Shown here: positions 17,901 through 24,609 of the stretch, in pieces
Numbering within the stretch: the stretch's first letter is position 1
Layout of the letters: every line of letters begins with the position of its first letter
DNA from: Myxococcota bacterium
GTDB lineage: Bacteria; Myxococcota_A; Bradymonadia; UBA7976; UBA1532
NCBI GenBank assembly: GCA_023150895.1
Contig: JAKLJY010000092.1
Span: 1 to 33,892 of the forward strand
DNA length: 33,892 nt
Direction of reading: 5' to 3'
Program-made: the position numbers and the translations under genes
Notes under the pieces: generated by a model
The model's input: only the letters and a program-made list of their open reading frames with translations
What the model was told of the DNA's origin: nothing
Database searches by the model: none

Positions 17901-18766
17901 GCGAGGAAACACTCGCCGAGCGCGCAGAGCCCCCGCCCGTGGGGCAGCGGATCGCAGCGACGACCACAGGCGCCGCAGTGTTGCGCGTCGCTTTCGAGGT
18001 CGAAGATCTCGTCGATCTCTCCATCGCAGTCGTCGTCGAGGCCATTGCACGTCTCGGCGGCGGCCTCGACCCCCCCCACACAAACGGGTGCATCCACGCC
18101 GACGATGCAGCCGAAGACCCCGGCGCCGCACCGCCCGGGGGCGTCGACGATGCAGGGCGCGCCTTTGTGGTCGAAGTCTTCGTCGACCGCACCATCACAG
18201 TCGTCGTCGACGTCGTTGCAGACCTCGGTGACGGGCTCGCATGCGGGGCCGGCGTCCGGCACGGCCGCGTCCGGCAAGGCCGCGTCGGGCATCGCCGCCG
18301 CGTCCGGCACGGGCATCACTGCCGCGTCGGGGGCCGGCGGGACGTAGGCATCGGGCGCCGGCGGGACGTGGGCATCGGGCGCCGGCGGGACGTGGGCATC
18401 GGGCGCCGGCGGGACATGGGCATCGGGACCCGGCGGGCCCCCGACGTCGGAGATCCCCGCGGCGTCGGGCGGGGGACGGACCGCATCCTGCGCAGGGCCG
18501 GCGGCGTCAGGGACGGCGGGGGCCATGTCGGGCGCGTGCCCATCAGGGGTCCCCTGCGCATCCCCCGGTGCGGCGTCGGTCGCGGGGGGCCCGTCGACGG
18601 ACACGGCATCCGCGGGGCGTGTCGACCCGTCGGCCCCACCGTCCGGGAGAGGCGGGGCTGCCGCGTCCGTCACGGCCGGCGGCAGCGCCGGAAACTCCCC
18701 GCACGCCGCCGAGACGAGCAGCGCCGTGGCGATCGCGAGGCGGTCGGCGACGCGACGAACGAACAT
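14978..18766 (-). CDS. Large lipoprotein with MopE-type Asp/Cys motifs and parallel beta-helix
   Basis: A 1262-residue protein. The ATG at 18766 overlaps the upstream stop by one base (TGATG) and gives a signal peptide ending VSAAC (Cys22). Residues about 23-175 are a Pro/Asp/Ala tether containing a tandem repeat of PDAHVPPA. Two MopE-type metal-binding motifs follow (about 184-200 and 240-256, CNDVDDDCDG and CNGLDDDCDG), then CGACGRRC. From about residue 315 there are about 900 residues with recurring NVL, NVI, GI and VDN turns and Gly-rich GGxGG loops, typical of a right-handed parallel beta-helix of the NosD/DUF1565 type. Such proteins bind or process polysaccharides, or act as adhesins, on the cell surface. 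No catalytic residues could be assigned. Confidence 0.85.
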   Translation of the reverse strand: MFVRRVADRLAIATALLVSAACGEFPALPPAVTDAAAPPLPDGGADGSTRPADAVSVDGPPATDAAPGDAQGTPDGHAPDMAPAVPDAAGPAQDAVRPPPDAAGISDVGGPPGPDAHVPPAPDAHVPPAPDAHVPPAPDAYVPPAPDAAVMPVPDAAAMPDAALPDAAVPDAGPACEPVTEVCNDVDDDCDGAVDEDFDHKGAPCIVDAPGRCGAGVFGCIVGVDAPVCVGGVEAAAETCNGLDDDCDGEIDEIFDLESDAQHCGACGRRCDPLPHGRGLCALGECFLARCDATWHDEDTRIENGCELEEPGRVLYVRGNGDDANAGTNLAPLATLAEAVARANAAPDADRVAVIDVGEGRFAAGLNVRADFLTVRGASRDRTRLLGGLRITGDYTRVQDLTVDGEGVGRGIHLTCGEGCAVVSTVVENVGPAPDPDAPAGSAIAAIRITAGDDHLVHGNVLRRIRGSTPPVVPFGAEQGCRWGHGSQAAGILVEAGAAGSRLQSNVISEVEGGAGNAQERFSCDAGGLGGLGGPAYGIYLADRAGNCLLVDNRIDTVVGGAGGAGQAGLPLDPAPPDAGTQQILRAPDGNGGGGGLAAGIRIESAGHRLRGNVLSGITGGAGAPAGGPMGEPGPDAIGVGVYFHPFGGGVELPPDFFEVLTENEPALDVDLDESNVYEGEAIHYCFGRRVDWSNRRFTGALTPTNLGRLVLVDCDGSTVRNNVVEGFVGATGQPLTEGHRPTSGGQAAAILLIGTSGAEIAGNLIEGVIGGHGAQGAFDVETISLLSAGGDGGAAAGIRLMRSDANVLTDNDITDIRGGRGGPGGLGGGNGGNGGPAAALELTADSDGNLLARNVLRDVLGGEGGPQRFFIESAPAGAPEGTAVGVRIGDEASRAVTLDETNTYEGWPITYLHRSPGASVSARHYSTCKAMTNLGQFVVLDSPGATLTDVAVTCEPAPGERVELVGEPGAASYMRQNGRAGGAYAAVRIERSDAVSVDGLRIDNVAGGPGGHTHIGTRGGDGGLGLGVFIADSDGVTVSNAHLSRVRAGKVADARPGVPGIETRGFAGLAGEAVGVYLTRSRGFALRHLLVHDVTSEIWAFGVVADAVGQDNVIAQATIVNIRGDNRTAEDQPPQTNVTAAVLLQGAAPGQLRLENAVVADVSGIPVIVGGGLSMTRTAVCFRGDRQVFAFGPLSVDGPFWENPEPLFLEGAEPPYGLDPRSMCVDLGTGPCVDEPAPEGLDCLPDVGYEGNSPRGQIRMP
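18336..18431 (-). repeat. Tandem 24-bp repeat, four copies, encoding PDAHVPPA
   Basis: Four head-to-tail units of 24 bases begin at 18336, 18360, 18384 and 18408, and a degenerate fifth follows. The units are nearly identical (GT to AT and similar single changes). The unit is in frame and encodes an eight-residue extracellular spacer after the lipobox of the beta-helix lipoprotein. Copy-number changes would alter tether length without a frameshift. Confidence 0.85.
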
Positions 18767-19584
18767 CAGAACCTCCACGCCCAGCCGAACGTGCCGTGAT
18801 CGGCGCTCGCGACGGGCCGGCCGCTCTCGTCGGGGGACGACGGCCACCAGAAGAGCAACCCCGCGGCGAGCGCGGCCCCGCCGGCGAGACCGAAACCCAG
18901 CCCGGCCCCGAGCCGCCCGGTCTCGTAGTCGTCCTTCAGCGCGGCGTGGCGCGCCGTGTCGTCGGGGCCGAGCGCTGCGGCGTCGTCGCGCGCGCCGACC
19001 GCCGACGTCGTGAAGACGACCCCCACGACCGCGGCCACGACGGCCCCGCCGACGCAGCCCCACGCGGCGAGTTCACGCCCGGAGAGCGCCGGCTCCGCGC
19101 CGGCCGGCGCCGCCGTTCCGACGGACGCGCTCGACGGGGCGGCCCCCGCGGGGGCGGCCTTCGCCCGTTCTCCCTCGAGGACGGCGATCACGCGCTCCAC
19201 CTCGCTGTGATCGGCCGCGGCGGGCGAGAGGACGAGATACCGCCGATACTCGGCGATGGCCCCGGGGACGTCGCCGGCCCGCTCGAGGCTGCGGGCGAGG
19301 TTGTAGGCGAGCTTCGCGGAGCCCGGGGCGAGCGCGACCCCCACGCGAAACTCGCGCGCGGCGCCGGCGAAGTCACCCCGGACGTACATCTCGATGCCCG
19401 TCTGGTATCGCAGGTTCGCCGCGGGCGGCGCGCCCGCCTCCAGTGCGCGCACCGGGGCCGCCGGTGTGACCGGCGCGGGGACGACGGGCGGTTCGTCGGC
19501 GCCGTGCGAGGCCTGCCACGGGGCGAGCGTCAGCACGGCGGCGAGCGCGGAGGAGGTCGACCGGAGGGGACGCAGCGGTGACAT
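18766..19584 (-). CDS. Exported TPR protein with two C-terminal TM helices
   Basis: A 272-residue protein with a signal peptide (about 1-29), a Pro/Ala linker and two to three TPR units (about 57-130, including GIEMYVRGDFAGAAREFRVG and AYNLARSLERAGDVPGAIAEYRRYL). Another Ala/Pro linker and two glycine-rich hydrophobic helices near the C-terminus follow. Order and spacing match the protein at 10795-11610, so the two look like paralogues. It is the first gene of a two-gene unit; its stop overlaps the start of the beta-helix lipoprotein by one base. A strong promoter sits directly upstream with no room for a leader. The function is unknown; scaffolding for the co-encoded lipoprotein is an inference. 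Confidence 0.8.
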   Translation of the reverse strand: MSPLRPLRSTSSALAAVLTLAPWQASHGADEPPVVPAPVTPAAPVRALEAGAPPAANLRYQTGIEMYVRGDFAGAAREFRVGVALAPGSAKLAYNLARSLERAGDVPGAIAEYRRYLVLSPAAADHSEVERVIAVLEGERAKAAPAGAAPSSASVGTAAPAGAEPALSGRELAAWGCVGGAVVAAVVGVVFTTSAVGARDDAAALGPDDTARHAALKDDYETGRLGAGLGFGLAGGAALAAGLLFWWPSSPDESGRPVASADHGTFGWAWRF

Positions 19585-19590
19585 GCCCGT

Positions 19591-19619
19591 CCATAACGCG
19601 ACCCCGACCCGCGTCGCAA
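19591..19619 (-). promoter_or_regulatory. Sigma-70-type promoter giving a leaderless transcript
   Basis: On the minus strand TTGCGA (19619-19614) is followed after exactly 17 bases by TTATGG (19596-19591), and the ATG at 19584 comes six bases later. The start point would therefore fall at the start codon, and no Shine-Dalgarno sequence is present. It is the clearest of the leaderless candidates here. Confidence 0.45.
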
Positions 19620-19670
19620 GGGTGCGGCGGTCCCCGGTCGTGTCCGGTGGCGCGGCCGCGCCGGATCGGG

Positions 19671-19676
19671 TAATCA
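19671..19676 (+). promoter_or_regulatory. Weak -10-like element six bases before the ATG
   Basis: TAATCA, preceded by GG as at 5413, ends six bases before the ATG at 19683. No -35 and no Shine-Dalgarno sequence could be seen. It is listed because the position repeats the pattern of the elements at 2519 and 5415. Confidence 0.25.
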
Positions 19677-19682
19677 GCGGCC

Positions 19683-20267
19683 ATGTCCGAAATCTCCGCG
19701 TTCAAACGCGATCTGCGCAAGCTCCCCAATCTCATCACGCTCTCCCGCATCGTCCTCGTCTGCGTGGCCCTCTACCTCTACTTCCGGGTGGACGCCCGTC
19801 TCGGCCTCGTCATCGGCACGATCGCCGGCCTGACGGACCTCGTCGACGGGATGGTGGCCCGGGCCACCGGCCAGGTGTCCCGCCTCGGCGAAGTGCTCGA
19901 CCAGTTCTCGGACCTCGTCTTCGAGACGTGGGTGTTGTTTCTGGTCGCCGGCCAGTCGCCCGGTTACCCGCAGGCCCTCGTGCTCGTCTACCTGCTGCGC
20001 GAGTTCTGGGTCGTGACGATCCGCCGGTTCATGGCCGAGTACCGCATCAACATCGCCAGCAACTTCCTCGGCAAGCTCAAGACGAACTTCCTGATGTATT
20101 CGTGCATCCCGGCCTTCGGCGCGTTCGCCGGCATCTGGGGCCCGCTGAACGAGTTCGCCTGGTACCTGGGCCTCTTCGGCATGTGTTTCGGCATCCTGTG
20201 CGGTTACATCGCGGCCTGGGACTACACCCGCCAGTTCATGCGCGGCTACGACGAGGTCTGTCGATGA
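19683..20267 (+). CDS. CDP-alcohol phosphatidyltransferase (PgsA-like)
   Basis: A 194-residue inner-membrane enzyme with about five to six hydrophobic segments. The family signature DxxDGxxARx8GxxxDxxxD is complete: Asp52, Asp55, Gly56, Ala59-Arg60, Gly69, Asp73 and Asp77. These aspartates bind two metal ions and transfer a phosphatidyl group from CDP-diacylglycerol to an alcohol. N-terminal LRKLPNLITLSRI is typical of phosphatidylglycerophosphate synthases, so glycerol-3-phosphate is the likely acceptor. Another alcohol cannot be excluded, because the C-terminal part (YLLREFWVVTIRRFMAEY) is only loosely like PgsA. The stop overlaps the HD hydrolase start (ATGA), so the two genes are likely one unit. 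Confidence 0.9.
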   Translation: MSEISAFKRDLRKLPNLITLSRIVLVCVALYLYFRVDARLGLVIGTIAGLTDLVDGMVARATGQVSRLGEVLDQFSDLVFETWVLFLVAGQSPGYPQALVLVYLLREFWVVTIRRFMAEYRINIASNFLGKLKTNFLMYSCIPAFGAFAGIWGPLNEFAWYLGLFGMCFGILCGYIAAWDYTRQFMRGYDEVCR

Positions 20268-20917
20268 GCCTCGACCCCCTCTGGGAGCGCCTCGAGGCGC
20301 TGGTGACGCAACACATCGCGCACGAGCCGCACCTTCGCGATCCGGCGCACGATCTCGGGCACATCCGTCGGGTGGCGCGGGCGGCGAAACACATCGCCGA
20401 GGCCGAGGGCGCCGACGTCGAGGTCTGCATCGCCGCCGCCTGGCTGCACGATCTGGTCTTTCTGCCCAAGAACCACCCCGACTCGGCGACCACGGCCGAG
20501 CGCACGGCGGCGCTCATCCCCGGGGCGGCCGCACACGTCGGTCTCGGCGACCGCGCCGAAGTCATCCGCACGGCCGTCGCGGAGCACAGCTTCTCCGGCG
20601 GGCGCGCGCCGACGACGCTCGAATCGGCCGTCCTGCAGGACGCCGATCGCCTCGATGCCATCGGCGCCATCGGCATCGCGCGGTGTTTCGCGACGGGGGG
20701 CAGCTTCGGCGGGGCGCTGTGGCATCCGGCCGATCCGTTCGCCCGCTCCGGGCGCGCGCTCGACGACAAGGCGTTCAGCCTCGATCACTTCGACCGCAAG
20801 CTCCTCAAGCTCGGCCCGGCCATGAACACGGCCGCCGGCCGCGCACTGGCGATGGCTCGCGAAGAGACGATGGCGGCGTTCCTCGCGGCCCTGCGCACCG
20901 AGTTGGCGCTTGCCTGA
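20264..20917 (+). CDS. HD-domain phosphohydrolase
   Basis: A 217-residue cytosolic protein of the YedJ-like HD superfamily. The metal ligands are visible in order: His33 in DLGHIRRV, the His62-Asp63 pair in WLHDLVF, His in AEHSF and Asp in LQDADRLDAIGAIG. This last motif is the hallmark of the YedJ-like group. Such enzymes hydrolyse phosphate esters of nucleotides or similar compounds; the substrate is unknown. The length is normal. It is translationally coupled to the upstream phosphatidyltransferase (4-base overlap) and overlaps the radical SAM gene by eight bases. Confidence 0.9.
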   Translation: MSLDPLWERLEALVTQHIAHEPHLRDPAHDLGHIRRVARAAKHIAEAEGADVEVCIAAAWLHDLVFLPKNHPDSATTAERTAALIPGAAAHVGLGDRAEVIRTAVAEHSFSGGRAPTTLESAVLQDADRLDAIGAIGIARCFATGGSFGGALWHPADPFARSGRALDDKAFSLDHFDRKLLKLGPAMNTAAGRALAMAREETMAAFLAALRTELALA

Positions 20918-21701
20918 GACCCGGTGGCCGACGCCAGCCCCCCTCGACCACCCGACGCCGGCGCGGCCGTGGCGGCTGTATTTCGCGTTGACGAATCACT
21001 GCAACCGCGCGTGTCCGTGGTGCTCGACGTGCAGCGACCCCGGGGGCGGGACGTTTCTCGACGAGGCCCGCTTCGCCGCGCTGCTGCCCGATGATCAGGA
21101 CTTCGAGGTGCAGCTCGAGGGCGGCGAGCCGACCGTACACCCGCGGTTCGACGCCTTCGTGGCCCTCGCCCGCGCGCACCCGCGCTGCCGGCGGCTCGTC
21201 GTGTGTACCAACGGGGTCCGCCTCCCGCGGGTGACGCCGGCGCTTCGGGCGTGGCTCGCTGCCCTCGGCCGCCCGCTGACGCTCAAGCTCTCGGTCAACC
21301 ACCACCTCGTCGAGCGCGATCCGGGCCTGCTCGACCTCTGCGAGCGGCTCCGCGATCTGTGTCTTTCCGAGGGCGAGGCCTGCGCGCTCGTCATCAACCT
21401 GCGGCGGCGTCCGGGCGTCGCAAACGACGACGCCGCCCTGCGCGAGGCGCTGGCGGCGCGGGGGCTTTTGCCCCTGACCAACGATTTTCCGCTCCAGCGT
21501 TACGGCTACGCGGCCGACCGGGCCGAGTGGGCCGAGTGGGGTGAGCCCTTCGCGGTCACAGACCGATTCACCCTGGTCAACCCCGACGGGACGACCCATG
21601 GGGCCGACCTCGTCGGGCGATCCGAGGCGATGCGGCGCCTCACCAGGTCGCCAGCGCCGCCCGCACCTGCTCGCGCAGCGTCTCGGCGCCCGCGGCAATG
21701 A
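20910..21701 (+). CDS. Short radical SAM protein
   Basis: A 263-residue protein. The [4Fe-4S] motif CxxxCxxC is at Cys31, Cys35 and Cys38 (CNRACPWC), preceded by YFALTNH. A GGEP-type segment (LEGGEPTVHP), which contacts the S-adenosylmethionine amino group, lies near residue 75. Only a minimal partial barrel is present; there is no C-terminal SPASM cysteine cluster. The start is the TTG at 20910, because no ATG or GTG occurs before the cluster motif; its ribosome binding site is weak. The substrate is unknown. Candidates by context are modification of a small molecule or peptide together with the HD hydrolase. The 3' end overlaps the convergent gene by 62 bases. Confidence 0.85.
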   Translation: MPETRWPTPAPLDHPTPARPWRLYFALTNHCNRACPWCSTCSDPGGGTFLDEARFAALLPDDQDFEVQLEGGEPTVHPRFDAFVALARAHPRCRRLVVCTNGVRLPRVTPALRAWLAALGRPLTLKLSVNHHLVERDPGLLDLCERLRDLCLSEGEACALVINLRRRPGVANDDAALREALAARGLLPLTNDFPLQRYGYAADRAEWAEWGEPFAVTDRFTLVNPDGTTHGADLVGRSEAMRRLTRSPAPPAPARAASRRPRQ

Positions 21702-23349
21702 TGTCGTCGGGGTTGATGCTGCTCGCCGCCTCGATGAACGCGCCGTGGACGAACTCGCGGGGGGTCACGACGCCGGCGCTCTTGAAGGGCAGGCGGGTCT
21801 CGGCGAAGTAGCTCCGCCACAGGACGCCGTTCCAGCCGTAGCTGCCGCCCTTCCACGAGTTGCGCACCTGCGCCCGGAAGGCGGCGATGGTGGCCGCGCT
21901 CTTGCCGAGCGACGCGCCCTCGGCGTTGATGATGGCCGTCATCTGCTGGCTGCCGTTGGACATCAGGTTGTAGAACGTCGTCCGCGTGGCCTGGTTCAAC
22001 AGACCGGCGGCGACGTCCTCGTGCAGCTCGCCGAGGTCCGACAGGCTGGTGCGGTTGTGATTGGCGATCATGTCGGGACCACACCCGATGGTGTGTTGAA
22101 TCAGGGTGTCGGTCAGCCCGAGGTCCGAGGCGGTGCCGTTGATGTTCGCCTGCCCGAGGAACTCGCGCATCGCCTGCGTCGAGCGGTTGTCGGAGTTCTG
22201 CATCATCGGCGCGAGCACGTTCTGCAGCGTCGTGTTCTGCACGTTGTTGCAGGCCGCGATCGTGTTCGGGCAGCTCGTCGCCTGTCCATCCATGCACACC
22301 GGCACCAGGGTGTTGAGGCCGAGGTTGCCGGCCTGCACCCGCTCCATGGCCGTCAGGTGGTGCAGCACCTTGATGCTGCTCGCCGGCTCGAAGCGCATCT
22401 CATGATTCACACCGCCGAGGACGCCGCCGCCGACCTGCTTCGCATACAGACCGATCTGCCCGTCCGTGCGGCTGCGCAGATAGGAAGACACCCGCGTCTC
22501 GAGGGCATTGCCGTTGTTGACCATGAGCGCGACGTAGCGCCGTGCGCCGTTGACCGTGTACGACTCGACGTCGAAGATCCGCGCGGCGTTGCGGCTCGCC
22601 TGGAAGTTCACGTCGTCCATCGTCTGGCCGTAGTACCACCACCAGCTCTCCCCGGCGGTGCGGTGCATCACGACCGCGTAGCTGTTGTCGGCGAGGCGCT
22701 CGATGTCGACGAGGCGCGCCTGATTGTTGGCGAGGTGCTGCGAGACCGTCGCCGCGGTCACTCCGTAGTAGTGCCACCAGCTCTTCTGATCCGCGCCGGC
22801 GTTGCGGATCATGATGGCCGCATACTTGCGGACGCCCCCTTCGACGTAGCTCTCGATGTGCGTCACGCGCGCCCCGTTCTGATTGGCGAGCTGCGCAATC
22901 TGTGCCGAGGTCTTGCCGTAGTACCACCACCACGACTTCGCCTGCGCACCGGTGTTCGGCACCATGACTGCCGCGACGCGACGCGCGCCGTTGACGAAGT
23001 AGGTCTCGAGGTCGACCAGGCGGGCCTGGTTCTGCGTCAGGTAGTCCGAGAGCTGGGCCTCGGTGATGCCGTAGTACCACCAGGCACCGCTCTGGAAGCT
23101 GCCGTTGTTGGCCACGAACGCCGCGGCGAAGCGGGCGGGCGAGCCCTGCTCGACCTCCAGGTCGACCAGGCGGTAGCCCTGGTTGAGTTTGGCCGTGACG
23201 GCGGCGGCGTCGACGCCCGTCAGCCAGTACCAGCCCTGATCGGCCACCTGCGTCTCGCGGGGGGCCTCGGCCTGCGCCGCGCCGTGGGCGCAGACGAGGG
23301 TGGTCAGGGCGGTCAGGGCGGTGGCGGCGAGGCGCTTGAGGGTCTTCAT
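21640..23349 (-). CDS. Secreted class A beta-lactamase-fold serine hydrolase with five BTRD-like repeats
   Basis: A 569-residue protein. The ATG at 23349 has AGGAG at good spacing, and a signal peptide ends near AHGAAQA (about residue 27). Residues about 39-272 hold five repeats of about 46 residues, each with a WWxYYG-like start, a helix, an ARLVDLE-type strand and a strand ending VAxMVxN. These resemble the bacterial tandem repeat domain seen in polyglycine-hydrolase-like proteins. The C-terminal part has the beta-lactamase/transpeptidase set: SSIK (Ser324 nucleophile, Lys327), SDN (386-388) and a KGG motif near residue 510. Class A lactamases and related peptidases use this triad. The repeat plus lactamase order matches fungal polyglycine hydrolases, which are proteases, so peptide cleavage is as likely as lactam hydrolysis. 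The target is unknown. Confidence 0.87.
   Translation of the reverse strand: MKTLKRLAATALTALTTLVCAHGAAQAEAPRETQVADQGWYWLTGVDAAAVTAKLNQGYRLVDLEVEQGSPARFAAAFVANNGSFQSGAWWYYGITEAQLSDYLTQNQARLVDLETYFVNGARRVAAVMVPNTGAQAKSWWWYYGKTSAQIAQLANQNGARVTHIESYVEGGVRKYAAIMIRNAGADQKSWWHYYGVTAATVSQHLANNQARLVDIERLADNSYAVVMHRTAGESWWWYYGQTMDDVNFQASRNAARIFDVESYTVNGARRYVALMVNNGNALETRVSSYLRSRTDGQIGLYAKQVGGGVLGGVNHEMRFEPASSIKVLHHLTAMERVQAGNLGLNTLVPVCMDGQATSCPNTIAACNNVQNTTLQNVLAPMMQNSDNRSTQAMREFLGQANINGTASDLGLTDTLIQHTIGCGPDMIANHNRTSLSDLGELHEDVAAGLLNQATRTTFYNLMSNGSQQMTAIINAEGASLGKSAATIAAFRAQVRNSWKGGSYGWNGVLWRSYFAETRLPFKSAGVVTPREFVHGAFIEAASSINPDDIIAAGAETLREQVRAALATW
22534..23238 (-). repeat. Five tandem protein repeats of about 46 residues (WWxYYG type)
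   Basis: The block encodes five repeats beginning GWYWLTG, GAWWYYG, SWWWYYG, SWWHYYG and SWWWYYG. DNA identity between units is only moderate, so this is an old protein-level repeat rather than a recent tandem duplication. Repeats 2 to 5 are most alike; the first is diverged. Confidence 0.75.
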
Positions 23350-23494
23350 CGAGTCTCTCCTTGGGGTTGTCGCTGTCTGAGCGGGGTGTGTCCGTGGGGC
23401 GACGGCCGCGTGGGCGTCACGACAGGGCGCTCGCTTTTTTTTTCGAAAGGGCGACGGGGAGCGGCCGACGGCCCCGCGCGCGCCGTGGCCCGAC

Positions 23495-23523
23495 TTGCAC
23501 CCCCGGGTGACCCCTGATAGAAC
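23495..23523 (+). promoter_or_regulatory. Sigma-70-type promoter for the LDLa/barrel operon
   Basis: TTGCAC (23495-23500) and TAGAAC (23518-23523) are separated by exactly 17 bases. The start point would be near 23530, giving a leader of about 78 bases before the ATG at 23608. The site lies in the 258-base divergent region with the beta-lactamase-fold gene. That region also holds an isolated run of nine T (23435-23443). No convincing promoter was seen for the minus-strand gene. Confidence 0.5.
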
Positions 23524-23607
23524 CCGAGGCGTTCCCGAACATGTCGCAACGACCGGTCGACGTCGCCGGAGGGGGTGGACGCCACCGGACCGCACCGGGA
23601 GTCGACC

Positions 23608-24609
23608 ATGACGAGGTTCTCTGGCCCGGCTCGGGTGCTCCGTCGAACGATCGCCGCCGTGCCGCTGCTCGTGGCCTGGGCGGTGGCGCCGGCCGCCGCC
23701 GCGCCGCTCGATCTGGCCGAGCCCGGACCCGCGGACGCCGCCGCCGCCGAGGCCGCGCTCGCCCGCTTCGGCAAGGCGTTCAAGGCCCGCAAGCTCATGG
23801 AGGCCGAGACCGCCGCCCGGGATGCGTGGGCGGCCGGAGGGGGCGCCAACGCGCTGGAGGCCCTGGCGGTCACCGCGCTGCACGAGGGTCGCGTGCCGCG
23901 CGCGCACCAACTCTATGCCGCCATCCTGGCCGACACCGGTGCGCCGGAGGACGTCCGCCGTCGTGCCATGAACCAGCTCGCGGCCATGGAGCGGCAGACG
24001 GGCGACCTGAGCATCCGCGGGGGCGCAGCCGGCGTCCCGGTCAGCATCGACGGCGACCCGGTGGCGGACCTGCCGCCCGTCGTCGCGTTGCGCGCGATGC
24101 CGGGGCGGCGCACGGTCAGGATCGGGGCGTACGAGACGCAGGTCCGCTTTGCGGCCGGTCGGACGACGCAGGTGGTCGTCCCCGACGACACGAAGGCTGC
24201 GGCGGTGGTCCCCGCCGTCGTCGCGCCCGCGGCCGCCGTGGCGGTCCCCGCCGTCGCCCCCCCCGCCGATCTTTCCTCCGCGGGGGCTGCGTTGGCCTCC
24301 GCCCCGGACTCCGCCGTCGACGCCGCCCTCGCAGCCCGGGAGCGCGCCCGAAAGGCCCGGGCCGCCGCCGCCCGCCTGAAGCCCGAGCGTCTTCGCGCCC
24401 TCGTCATGAACGATCCCGAGCTGAAGCAGGCGCTCGCCGCCCTCACGGACGACCAGGCCATCCTCCAGCAGGTGGCGATGGCCATGCAGTCGGGGGGTGG
24501 AGTCGAGGGCATCGGGCAACAACTCGCCGGCGACCCGCGCGTCCAGCGCGTGCTCGACCGCCTGAAGACGCTGCTTTGGACCGAGACCGGCCTCGAGGAG
24601 GTGTTCTGA
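23608..24609 (+). CDS. Exported TPR-like/PEGA-like protein, first gene of the LDLa operon
   Basis: A 333-residue protein. The ATG at 23608 has GGGAG six bases upstream; an earlier in-frame GTG at 23575 was rejected because it adds residues in front of a good signal peptide (about 1-31, ending APAAAA). Residues 40-125 are helix pairs resembling degenerate TPRs. Residues about 132-185 (GDLSIRGGAAGVPVSIDGDP, then MPGRRTVRIG) match the strand pattern of a PEGA domain. An Ala/Pro/Val linker and a helical C-terminal region of about 90 residues follow. The stop is directly followed by the GTG of the LDLa lipoprotein with no spacer. It is likely periplasmic. It may assist the lipoproteins encoded downstream, an inference from position only. 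Confidence 0.75.
   Translation: MTRFSGPARVLRRTIAAVPLLVAWAVAPAAAAPLDLAEPGPADAAAAEAALARFGKAFKARKLMEAETAARDAWAAGGGANALEALAVTALHEGRVPRAHQLYAAILADTGAPEDVRRRAMNQLAAMERQTGDLSIRGGAAGVPVSIDGDPVADLPPVVALRAMPGRRTVRIGAYETQVRFAAGRTTQVVVPDDTKAAAVVPAVVAPAAAVAVPAVAPPADLSSAGAALASAPDSAVDAALAARERARKARAAAARLKPERLRALVMNDPELKQALAALTDDQAILQQVAMAMQSGGGVEGIGQQLAGDPRVQRVLDRLKTLLWTETGLEEVF

Noticed and set aside
18336-18431. 24-bp tandem units as a CRISPR array
   Set aside because: The units are directly adjacent with no spacers and encode an in-frame PDAHVPPA repeat.
14978-19063. Longer minus-strand frame for the beta-helix lipoprotein starting at 19063
   Set aside because: The extra residues are the TPR gene read in another frame. 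The ATG at 18766 gives a lipobox signal and a TGATG junction.
21640-24522. Longer minus-strand frame extending the lactamase-fold protein to 960 codons
   Set aside because: The added N-terminal part is antisense to the TPR/PEGA gene. The ATG at 23349 has AGGAG and a signal peptide.
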